64,000 nucleotides of DNA from Eremomyces bilateralis CBS 781.70 (lineage: Eukaryota > Ascomycota > Dothideomycetes > Eremomycetales > Eremomycetaceae), in assembly GCF_010015585.1 (NCBI RefSeq), contig NW_022985068.1, positions 1,371,406 through 1,435,405 on the forward strand. Direction: 5' to 3'. Under the pieces are notes generated by a model. That model ran no database searches. It was not told the origin of the DNA and saw nothing but the letters and a program-made list of their open reading frames with translations. A program made the position numbers and the translations under genes. Shown in pieces: positions 22,401 to 31,900 of the stretch. Position 1 is the first letter of the stretch. Each line of letters begins with the position of its first letter.

Positions 22401-22706
22401 AGTGTGAAATTTGACTTTTGAGAGGTGATTCTGTTGAGAATCAAGATACCTCGATGTCCTTATGACGCTGATAGCCCCGCCGCTAGCCCTGCCTACAGCA
22501 AAGCAATAACTACTAGCTTACTGGTAACTATACGCCCCCTGTCGTAAGCATAATGCAGCAGCCGGGGATAGGAATCCTTCTGATTAGTCATATTTGCGAT
22601 TTATCCCTGACTATATTTTTCTAACATGGAAATCCACCTGCACTGAATTGCACTGAATTGTACTGAATTTCACTGAATTCCATCACGTACTTCGAAGAAC
22701 ACCATC
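22401..22706. promoter_or_regulatory. Divergent promoter between CDP-alcohol phosphotransferase and hydroxylase genes
   Basis: This 306-bp interval must contain both start regions. It includes a fourfold 10-bp direct repeat at 22641-22680, only 27 bp before the hydroxylase ATG, plus an A/T-rich stretch TGACTATATTTTTCT at about 22608. Shared control of the two genes is a reasonable inference. Confidence 0.6.
22641..22680 (+). repeat. Four head-to-tail 10-bp repeats (CACTGAATTG unit)
   Basis: The four units are cactgaattg, cactgaattg, tactgaattt and cactgaattc, so ACTGAATT is invariant. The 10-bp period places each copy on about the same face of the helix, as expected for a multimeric regulator site, although slippage could also make such an array. 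Confidence 0.85.
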
Positions 22707-23771
22707 ATGATAATAGACAGTTCACCACTATGTCCATCTCAATCAGTATCATCCCTCTTTACCCTCCGTATCATTCTATTATTATTCCTGCTCACTACAA
22801 TCCTTATCCCTTGGCTGTATGATCGAATTCTCTCAAATGTCTACAGCTTCCTCGCTCAGTCAACCTTATACCGACTATCAATCTTCGAGACTCTGGAGAC
22901 TGTCTTCTGTTATGGGTATATTGAAGCCTCATTCATAACCCAATTCGTCCGCAACCCTTCTCTTCGCATTGATATCCGCCGTACATCAAAGGGAGCCGAT
23001 TCCGGATCCACACTCGAACATCCAAAACGACCACGAATGCGACGTCCATCTCGGCGCCTTTCTGAAGTTGTGCTTTATGTCGCCCCACTCTTGGTGCTGG
23101 ACTTCACCCTCGTGAAAAAATATGCCAATGTAAGCGTTGCAGACATTCGGCGCAGTGGCGGGTATCCGTCATTTCATGACTCCGTTGGCAGCAATTTCCT
23201 CGCCCCCAGCTTCCACAAGTTCTCCTTAACTTCTCCGCTCCAGCTATGGCGAGCGCTTCCCACGGAACCCCCAAGTAGCCGCAGACTTGTACTGGAGCTC
23301 ATCACTGCTGTCTTCATCTATGACGGGTTGTTTTTTTTCGCCCACCTTGCCTTTCACCGCATACGTTTTCTGGCATATTTCCATAAGCCACATCATCAGC
23401 ACGGCGAAATCCATCCACAAGTCACAGACCAGCTATCGGTTGTGGAGCGTCTCACGCTAGTCTTGCTCGCAAACTTTTCTCTCAATATCATTGGCGGCCA
23501 TGTTCTCACACGCACCATCTTCATTCCCGTCTTTGTGTACCTTCTCATTGAGATACACTCGGGGATGGATTTACATTTTGGATTTGAAAAGATACTACCA
23601 CAAGGCTGGGCTACCGGTGCTAAAAAGCATGCTCAACATCATCGAGAAGGGGATGGTAGCTTCGCGCCCTTTTTTTGTTGGTGGGATTATGGGTTAAGCA
23701 TTTGGGACGATTTTCGAAGAAATGTGCATCATGTAAAAAGACGACAGAAGAGGACTCTATCTTCAATATAG
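22707..23771 (+). CDS. Fatty-acid hydroxylase / sterol desaturase superfamily membrane di-iron enzyme
   Basis: An intronless 354-residue frame. It has three histidine clusters of the superfamily in order: HLAFH (H213, H217), HKPHH (H226, H229, H230) and HAQHH (H308, H311, H312), which bind two irons and insert oxygen into a C-H bond of a lipid substrate. Hydrophobic spans lie at about residues 20-42, 100-112, 195-215 and 240-275. A single His (HSGMDLHFG, about 285-293) also fits the family. The ATG at 22707 is the first in frame and gives a first membrane span at a normal place. C-5 sterol desaturases, sphinganine C4-hydroxylases and cholesterol-25-hydroxylases all share this layout, so the substrate cannot be read from sequence. 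The neighbours suggest it acts with the P450 on a common lipid-like product. Confidence 0.88.
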   Translation: MIIDSSPLCPSQSVSSLFTLRIILLLFLLTTILIPWLYDRILSNVYSFLAQSTLYRLSIFETLETVFCYGYIEASFITQFVRNPSLRIDIRRTSKGADSGSTLEHPKRPRMRRPSRRLSEVVLYVAPLLVLDFTLVKKYANVSVADIRRSGGYPSFHDSVGSNFLAPSFHKFSLTSPLQLWRALPTEPPSSRRLVLELITAVFIYDGLFFFAHLAFHRIRFLAYFHKPHHQHGEIHPQVTDQLSVVERLTLVLLANFSLNIIGGHVLTRTIFIPVFVYLLIEIHSGMDLHFGFEKILPQGWATGAKKHAQHHREGDGSFAPFFCWWDYGLSIWDDFRRNVHHVKRRQKRTLSSI

Positions 23772-24071
23772 GACGATAGTGAGTTATTTGTTCTTGTGAA
23801 TTTGGACGGAGATATATAGGTCATGCTCCGAAAAACAAGGGCGATGAAGACTTCATGCGAACTATATACGATTGAATCCATACCAACTTACGCTGAACCC
23901 TCGATCATCTGTGATTACAAACCCCGGGCCAGCTGCTGTATTCCTGCCTTAATATTTTGAAGGTGAACATGGTTGAGCTATCGTTCTTTTGGTGCGATTT
24001 CATATGTATCCAAAAATATTCAGGGGTTGAGTGACGCTGTTGAACTTTTGAATTCAGGTCGCTGTCTGCTA
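23772..24071. other. 300-bp convergent spacer
   Basis: This separates the 3' ends of the hydroxylase and the transporter genes. No feature is recognised. Confidence 0.6.
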
Positions 24072-25598
24072 TTATATTTTGTATACTAAGTTAAGAGTGA
24101 AAAGGACAATAACAAGCACTATCAGCACTCCAACCCCTATCCAGTGATTTCTCTTCCTTGATGTCTCTCTTCCTTCCATACCAGCCATGGAAATTGCGGA
24201 CCTTTTGATATCTGCCTTAACCAACGGAATGCATAAAGCGAATCCGATAGAGCTCAGAATATAGCCAAGAGGGATGATGACAGCAAGTATAATCTTTAGG
24301 CTCTGCGCATAGTTTTCGCTGTCCGGGTTCACTCCATCCAGTGCCAGACCAACAATCTCCGGGCCAGAGGAATAGATGAGCACCACAATTGCCGAATAAA
24401 TCGAAAATGCGAAGGTCTTGTACTTTGGAGGAAACAAAATGACTAGCAATCCATTTACTGGACCAAGCCATAGCTCCGCAGTAACGTATGCTGCCGCAAG
24501 GGTACCGTAAAGGACCTTTACGCCTGACTCTTTGTCTCCGACAAGTTCTCGTGAGAACACCATAAGAATGACAAAGACGCTGCTGAGCACTCCGCCCGCC
24601 GAGACGAGATAAAGTGGGGTAAGCTTCGTCTTGGGCCAGAGCGCTGACGTGACCAGGCCGCCAGAGAGGGATGTGGCAGAACCAACGACACCAACGATGA
24701 TGCCGTAAACCGAGGTGAGATTTTTCGTCTCGGGGTAAAGTTGTTGGAGATACCCGGGCATGTAGTAACCAAACACAACGCCTGACAGCGTCCGGACTCC
24801 CGCAGCAAGCGTATAGAGCCAGAAGGACCTCATAGATATGACGTAGTTCAGTGTGTTCCGAAACGATGTTCCCTGGCCATTTCCTTCTCCTTCTCCCTCG
24901 TCAGTCAGACTCCGTGCGATAGCGTCACGCCGTCGAGGTTCTTTCCACATGACCACACGTATAACAATTGCTAATCCGATTCCGAAGATGCCGACCCCCT
25001 TTAAAGCCCAACGCCAACTGGTCCCTGTCCTGCGGAAAACGGTCGAAATCTGACCACTGATGGCTTCACCGACATAGATTCCCATGTAAAGGACGCCTTC
25101 CCCCGTAGAGACGTATCTCCTTGGGCCCATCAAGTCGGAAATCAGGCTCACAGTCAAGGCTTCGACCGCACTTTGACCGATTCCCATTGATACCCGAGCA
25201 GTGGCTATTTGCCAGTAATTATGAGCAAGTCCTTGAAACACGACAGACAAGGACCACCATGCGATAGACAAGGTGAGTATCCACAAGCGCGCTTTAGAGC
25301 GATCGGCGATGGAAGCCAGAGGAATGGAAAGAATGGCAAATGATATTCCAGTGGCGTAACCCGAAAGAATGGCATATTCACTTGATGATATGTTAAGTTC
25401 AGTTGTGAGTGGGAGCTGAAAGTATGAAAGGATAAACCGATCGTACTGGGCGAGAAAGAAAGCCGTAAAGAGTAGTGCAACCGATATAATGGTATAAACC
25501 TGGGATAGATAGGAGGGATTCCTTGCGTCTCTCTGGACGCTGCTGTTAGGGGAATAAGGCAAGGCCATGCCACTTTGGTAAAGCTCCGATTTACCCAT
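24072..25598 (-). CDS. Spinster-like MFS transporter
   Basis: An intronless frame of 508 residues from MGKSELYQ, with about 12 hydrophobic spans. The first span is preceded by a short polar tail. The loop-2 sequence SIADRSKARLWIL is an MFS motif A, and YDRFILSYF, GIGQSAVEALTVSLISDL and WSLSVVFQGLAH correspond to conserved Spinster-family positions. Members include the sphingosine-1-phosphate exporter Spns2 and lysophospholipid carriers. A longer in-frame start at 25919 would add 107 residues unlike the family, so 25598 is preferred. As the only carrier beside four lipid-type enzymes, it is a likely exporter of their product or a self-protection pump; this is inference. Confidence 0.87.
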   Translation of the reverse strand: MGKSELYQSGMALPYSPNSSVQRDARNPSYLSQVYTIISVALLFTAFFLAQYDRFILSYFQLPLTTELNISSSEYAILSGYATGISFAILSIPLASIADRSKARLWILTLSIAWWSLSVVFQGLAHNYWQIATARVSMGIGQSAVEALTVSLISDLMGPRRYVSTGEGVLYMGIYVGEAISGQISTVFRRTGTSWRWALKGVGIFGIGLAIVIRVVMWKEPRRRDAIARSLTDEGEGEGNGQGTSFRNTLNYVISMRSFWLYTLAAGVRTLSGVVFGYYMPGYLQQLYPETKNLTSVYGIIVGVVGSATSLSGGLVTSALWPKTKLTPLYLVSAGGVLSSVFVILMVFSRELVGDKESGVKVLYGTLAAAYVTAELWLGPVNGLLVILFPPKYKTFAFSIYSAIVVLIYSSGPEIVGLALDGVNPDSENYAQSLKIILAVIIPLGYILSSIGFALCIPLVKADIKRSAISMAGMEGRETSRKRNHWIGVGVLIVLVIVLFTLNLVYKI

Positions 25599-26450
25599 AT
25601 TGCCTATTGGATAGATGCACAATAGAGCAGTGTTGTAAAAGTGTGACGAAGGACGTGGAGACAAATGGGAAGTTAAGACTAAATACTTATCATTTACTGT
25701 CGCAGCGTTACGGTCACAGCATAGCTGCATATTGGAGAGAGAAGTTGGTGCAGGGCACGCAGGAATGGGATGATTCATGACTCTCGATATCGGCGACGAA
25801 GATACAAGGATCAAAAATCTACCGTGTACGATGTCCTCAGGCCGAACAGCCGGAAGCTGGCCGATGAAGAGCTTGAAGGTTGCGGTCTGCGGACAACTCG
25901 TGTCCCCCGTCCGAGCCATTTCGCCGATGAGTGGCCCGACTCATGACATCAATGGCCCAGATCAGACGGAAATCTCGTTCTGATCAATGGGAAAGTGATA
26001 TCGTGGCATCTTGGCTTTAGTTGATTCTTTCAAATGAAGGTTAGCGCAACCTTTAGTTAGAAGGAATACGTTATGCGCCCCTGGGACCTGTAGAGGAATA
26101 TGACCCTGGTTAGAAGGAATGAATAATACGCCCCTGGTCATGACAGAATTGATACGTGTGGGTCGGTCCCAGCTACGCGGGGAACAGGCGGGTCGGGGTC
26201 TGATTATCCTATTCCGGTCAGTGTCCATTTACGTTGGGACTAGGAAGGGAGGCTATCACGATCACAGGCTGACAGGCGGGAGAGGCCATCCTTTGGCGTT
26301 TGGACATGTCCCTTGGAAAAAACAAGCCATCGAGAAATTGTTGACCCTCTCGAAAGTCGAAACCTGTTCCACATGCTGATTCACAATCGGTTCACATTTG
26401 GATGCCAGCTGCCAAACTGCTCACTAACTATAGTTAGAGTAAACTAACTA
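25599..26450. other. Intergenic upstream of the MFS gene
   Basis: This should include the promoter of the transporter. CTAACT/AGTTAG words are frequent near 26430-26450, next to the MITE insertion point. No gene is recognised. Confidence 0.5.
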
Positions 26451-26874
26451 ACGTATTCCACAAGCGAGTGGCCCATACAAGCGAGTGGCCCAGCTCATTT
26501 TACTAGTAAATTCGACAAAATTCGATATCAATATCTCAACAACCACTGGGTAATATAGTCTGAAAACTTAGAATTAGGTTTTCCTATCGATTTCTAGCTT
26601 ATTATTAGAATCTTAGAGCTTTATCTTTTAAAGTTATAAAGATATAGAGATTTGGTCTCTAAATCTTGCCAAGAAGTAGGTATCTCTATACCTGTAAAAG
26701 CTAGGGCTTTAATATTTCAATAGTAAGCTAGAAATGGCTAGGAAAACCTAACTCTAAGTTTTCAGACTATATTATCCAGTGGTTGTTGAGATATTGATAT
26801 CGAATTTTGTCGAATTTACTAGTAAAATGAGCTGGGCCACTCGCTTGTATGGGCCACTCGCTTGTGGAATACGT
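26451..26874. mobile_element. 424-bp MITE, pogo/Fot1-like (Tc1-mariner superfamily)
   Basis: A near-perfect terminal inverted repeat of about 150 bp at each end (about 26451-26600 and 26725-26874), flanked by TA on both sides (26449-26450 and 26875-26876), the target duplication of Tc1/mariner elements. The outermost sequence is ACGTATTCC. Each arm holds two direct copies of CAAGCGAGTGGCCCA, a subterminal arrangement like that of the fungal Tan1/Vader family, which also begins ACGTA. The short A/T-rich centre has no transposase, so the element is non-autonomous and would fold into one long hairpin. The arms differ at only a few positions, suggesting a fairly recent insertion. Confidence 0.88.
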
Positions 26875-26980
26875 TAGGTACAAGCATGTTGACATTGCCG
26901 TTAGACAACATTAAAATAGTTAGAGGTTGAATAAATTATATGTAGGGGCGGCTAGCTAGCTACAGTCTCTCAATAATTAG

Positions 26981-27433
26981 CTATGGGTTTTTAATTGTAA
27001 GGTTGACCACTTTTTCCTCCCCAGCCCGCGTTTCCAAGAGTTGCAGGAAGTCCTCGTGATTCTTGCGTACACGAGCCAGATCCTCCCTCGTCAACAACTC
27101 CCTGAAGCCACCCTCTCCGGCAACAGAAACGACCACACTTGGCGAAGGCACTTTGTTCTCGCGCGTCCAAGTCTTCAACTCGATGGGCATTTCATCGCGG
27201 TGTACCTGTTGAACCGCAACTCCGTCGATTCGCGCTCTCGTCTTGACCCAATCCGACGACTCTTTCAGACTGAGCGATGGGCCGTGAGTGAGTTCGCAAG
27301 CGGCGCAGGCTGGGGATTCGTTTGGGTCCGGGCAAGTGACTTTGCGCTTCACGTAGGACAGCTTGCCGAGCATCGTGGAGTCGGCGTTGTAGATAATGTA
27401 GAGCGATTGGGAGGTGGTGGTACTGGCGGCCAT
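26981..27433 (-). CDS. Conserved hypothetical 150-aa protein
   Basis: An intronless frame of 150 residues. The opening LYIIYNADSTMLGKLSYV and the following CPDPNESPACAACELTHG resemble a widespread small family, in fungi and bacteria, of unknown function that shares the pattern YNxxxTxxGKLxYxxxK followed by CxxCxLTHG. The cysteines (C34, C43, C46) could bind metal. The C-terminal part is charged and helical (EDLARVRKNHEDFLQLLE). No signal or membrane segment is present. The start at 27433 is the first ATG. It is transcribed away from the GHKL-ATPase gene across a 1.5-kb divergent region. I do not know its role. Confidence 0.75.
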   Translation of the reverse strand: MAASTTTSQSLYIIYNADSTMLGKLSYVKRKVTCPDPNESPACAACELTHGPSLSLKESSDWVKTRARIDGVAVQQVHRDEMPIELKTWTRENKVPSPSVVVSVAGEGGFRELLTREDLARVRKNHEDFLQLLETRAGEEKVVNLTIKNP

Positions 27434-28944
27434 AACTTTTAGTGCTGAAGCTTGATTGATGAGGATTTTGTCTGGGTTGTGCGGGCGTTTTCCAAGGTTG
27501 GATGTGAGGTTTCAATGTTTTGGGGGGTAAACTGAAGTATATCTGGATCTGGGGACAAGTGATAAGAAGCAACTAGGTATTTATATCAAAACATGAGCGT
27601 CCGGTGACTGCGTCTTCGGGTGATTAGAATCTTTCCATTTGGTCATACGTCATAAGTTGCTGCTGCGCACAGTAAGACGCCTTTCAATATGTACTAATTC
27701 TTCAGCTTCTGAAACCCGACGAACGGATTCTATGGCGAGATGGCCTCTGAAAGGTAATGGTGGGAAGTGTAGTAACGGCGGCTATGGTTTTAGCAACTCG
27801 TCATGCAGAATCCAGCCTCACAGGACTAGGCGGATTATCCTATCCTAAATCCTGATCAGCCTCTGTTTACGGATACGTATACGGAGTAGAGTAATGCTGT
27901 GATAGCCTTCGTGCTCGGTATTCGCAGCTTGGTGGTGGATTACGTTAGTTAGCTGATATGATTAATAACTAACAGGGCACGCAGGTTGGCCTAGAGCAGG
28001 CCGCTCGTGATTGGCCAGTTAACGATAGAGCTCTAGGTATTCAGCACTTTCTCCACTCTGTACAACCACACGCGACACCACACGCGACATCATAAATCCG
28101 CGTTCTGCACCTGTCATGTTTCTATCGTACAATTCTGGAATAGATATTTTTTAATGATTAATCTTTATCTCATGCTTCAGGTACTCGCTAATAAATGTCC
28201 GAGACTGTGCTTTACAATGCTGCTTTCCAAAGGTTTCAGCGATGTCGCGTCTCCTCCTATCGCCTGATTGCTCCCAGTACTCTCAGGCTATATTCAACAT
28301 ACGCCCCTTTTTCTGCTCAGTCCATCGTCAGTCAATGTGTTCCATTAGGCTTCTATTTGTGACTTGAGCTTGCTTGTTCATGTTGACAGAGGAGTTTTTG
28401 AGTCAAGCGCCCAGGGCTCATCAATGTGCCCGACGCTCTGGTCGGCGCCCCAAAGGTCGGCGCCAAAGTCTACCTTGAATTGTCTTCACCAATGGAATCA
28501 GCCACCGAGATGGTTGTCCTCGGTGAATCGCCTGAAATGGGAAACCTACCACTACCTGAAACACTATCAACACATCGGATGTGCTGGAGGCCTGGAATAT
28601 GTCCCTCAGTATGTGTCTCACAGCCTCGATCACCGACTTGAGCCTCTCTTCTGTCTATAGAATCGATCGATATGGGAGTTGTAGGATTCGTAAAAAGTGT
28701 ACCCTTACTGTCAAGCCTCCTTCGCCTGCATAATGCATACAGCTCAGATGCCTCGCCGCAATCATGAAATATTGCAAGTCTAGATTTAAATAACGTACTG
28801 CCCAACTTGCTGATTTGAGATGATATTGCACATTTTCCATCTACCTCTTTTTGTTGCATGCATTTATTACTTAGTGGATAATTCCTTCTCTGAAACATAT
28901 TTCATGAGCATCTTTAGCGGAGACTGAGTCGTCCACCGTTCACA
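27434..28944. other. 1.5-kb divergent intergenic region
   Basis: This holds promoters for the small conserved protein and the large GHKL-ATPase gene. Overlapping frames at 28364-28660 (plus) and 28470-28898 (minus) are open for about 100-140 codons but carry no known motif. They might be remnants of another gene. Confidence 0.5.
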
Positions 28945-31900
28945 ATGGCAACCATTTCAAGGAAAGAGGCTGATCAGTTCATCAAAAATCTGCGAACGAA
29001 AACTGGAGGGATAACCCAAGATGATCGAGATTTCTTGAAAAAGCATGATAGGCTTGATTTACTGGAGGTGATACTCACCCTCAGACGGAGATTAGGGGCG
29101 TCGACAAGAACGTACGTTGATTTTCAACCGCCCTTTGCAACACATACCGATCGAACGGTCGGTATTTGCACATGGTTTATAAATACTCACGCGAAATAGG
29201 CTTGCTACCAATCTGTACGCCAAAGATACTCGATTCGTTTTCGAGCTTATTCAAAATGCGGAAGACAACAAATACTCGATCGCTGAGAGCGCTCTCGAAG
29301 ACCCCTTTCTTTCGTTCACTCTGGAACGGGGCCAAATCATCATTGATTCGAATGAGGATGGGTTTACAGAACAGAATATACAAGCTATTTGCTCCGTCGG
29401 CGAGAGTACAAAGGCTAACAGTCAGGGTTATATTGGCGAGAAGGGCATTGGCTTCAAGTCTGTCTTCAAAGTTGCTCGGAAAGTTCATGTTCAGTCCGGC
29501 CCGTTTTCCTTCTCATTCGAGTACAACCATGATGATGATGAAGCGGGTCTCGGGATGGTCACGCCAATACTTGAAGAGCATCCTAAACTCCCGGAGTCAG
29601 TGAGGACCCGCATGATATTGTCCCTCAGCGAAGACTGCGACTGGCAAGCACTACGAGGTGAATTTCTGGGTTTGCCGGACACTCTGCTGCTCTTCCTGAA
29701 GAAATTAAAGAAGCTCAAAATCGCTGTACCTGGACGGGGCTTTGGGGGATACACTGAAAGCATTGAGTACGAATTGACGTCCTCGCGTCACCGCGCCAGC
29801 ATCACCAAACGGATGCTGAACCCCGACTCCATCCAGAAGCAAGATTATTGGATCACGAAAAGAGAAGTGAATGACATGCCTAGAGACAATGCTCGCAGAA
29901 ATATCACTCGCAGCGAAGTCCTCCTTGCTTTCCCGCTGGACGATCAAGATATTCCTATTATTGAAGTACAGCATGCGTTTGCATTTCTTCCTCTGCGAAA
30001 GGCTGGATTCAAGGTTCGTTCATAACCAAAGGTGCTCGTTCTGGTCATTAATCTCACAAATCCCTAGTTTCTGATACAGTCCGATTTCATCACCCAAGCA
30101 AGTCGCGAAGACGTCTTCGACTCGCCCTGGAATCGGCATCTGCTTGCAGAGGTTGCCTCTGCCTTTGTTAACAGTACTAATGGGTTTCTCAAACATCCGA
30201 AGCTAAAGTACCACTGGGTACGATATGTTCCGACGGAAAGCATCCCTGATGATTTCTGGGGCCAACTTCAAACTCAAATCCTTGCCACCCTCAAGAAAAA
30301 ACATGTGTTCTTTGCTAGAGATGATAACTCCCTATGGCGCGCAAACCAGATGCTCTTCGTTGGCAAGGAGTTCAAAGATGAACACGGGCAGCCACTTCTT
30401 CCTGCATATCATTCTGGACCAAGCACACCAGATTCCGAAGCTTACGCGTCCGAAGAATACGATGACAGGCTTAACCGCCAGGCTCTGAAGAGCTTGGGAG
30501 CCCGGAATTTGTCTGTCGCAGGTTTCCTCAAGATCGTCCAGGACGACTTGACTCGACGATCGTCGAAAATACGGTCCACCCCCTACTCGTCAACCTGGCA
30601 TACGAAGGTGGCGGACCTGCTGAACGAGGCGATCGAAATGCACTCAAAGCTTCAGGCTGTCATGGCGCTCCGGATTGTTCCTCTGAGCACTGGCAACTGG
30701 GCGAGCCCCCAAAATGCAAGCATATACTTCCCGTTCTCGGAAGGAGTCGAGATTCCAGATGATCTGCCTCTGAGCCTGGTTGATACACTTTCACTGAGCA
30801 ATGAGAGCCGGAAGGTCCTATTTACACGCCTTGGGATTACCGAATGTAAACCGGAGCTTGTATTCCCGCTCATCAACCAGCAATACCAGCGTGCTGGCAC
30901 AACTCGATCACAAGCCCTGTCACACATTAAGTTTGTTTTTTGGCATAACAGATATCTCCAACCGAACCAGCTAGGATCCATTCGTATTCCACCGCAATTT
31001 GGAAACCATTGGCTTGACATCAACAGCAGCAGCGTGGGTAGGTGGGCCTATTGTCCTCGCTCCGAACATGCCTATTCAATGTACAAAGTCCTTGAATCCA
31101 CGATGCCGGCTGAGTTGGAACAGAAGACCTTCTTTCCAACCATTTCTTGCTACAAGATGCTCGAACAACTTGAGCGTCGCCACAACTTGACAGGCATTGA
31201 GTGGTTCAGAGGATTCATCGAAGCCAAGGAGACACCTCAATTTAGTAAGAGGAACAAGACAAAGGTTTTATCCGCTGAGATAAAATACGTGGTGGATCAT
31301 TCGAGCCATTTCTTGCTCGGTGCGCTTGAAGCCTGCCAGAGTCAATATCCGCCGCAGTCATCGACGGAAGCTTACAGCTACTTCAAACAGGCGTTGGTCC
31401 CTATACTTCGCTCCGAACAACGCAGGCCACTTAAGGATACACGACTCCCTTTACCTAAACTTCGCAGCATCGTAGCTCGACTTGGGCTAGAAGAGGGGTT
31501 TGGGTTCTGCGCGGAGCTTGAAGGAATTACGGATGATGAAATCACTAAATGGAAATTTCTTAGTACGTTTGGAGTCATCGTCGATGAGGATGTATCCTTC
31601 TGGATTGCGCTTCTGGATCAGGCTCGGATTCAATCCACTGAACCCAGAGTCATCTTCGAGATCTATTCAAACTTGCAGAGGTACTTCGAAGATGGTGACT
31701 GGGGAAAAATTGCGTAAGTGTCTATATAATGCCTACGATATGGGGCTGATAGACTGACTGAAACGTATCAGAAATGCCTTCGGGGGTGGAGATAAAGTCT
31801 TCATTCCTTCAGGAATGCCTGACGGCCGCCCTTGTTGGACTACGTTGGAGACCTGCGTATGGGATGCCCCAGATTGGTTCTCATTTAAGAATCGACTCGA

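Noticed and set aside
28364-28898. Overlapping 98- and 142-codon frames on opposite strands
   Set aside because: No known motif, no supporting splice structure, and they lie in a divergent promoter region.
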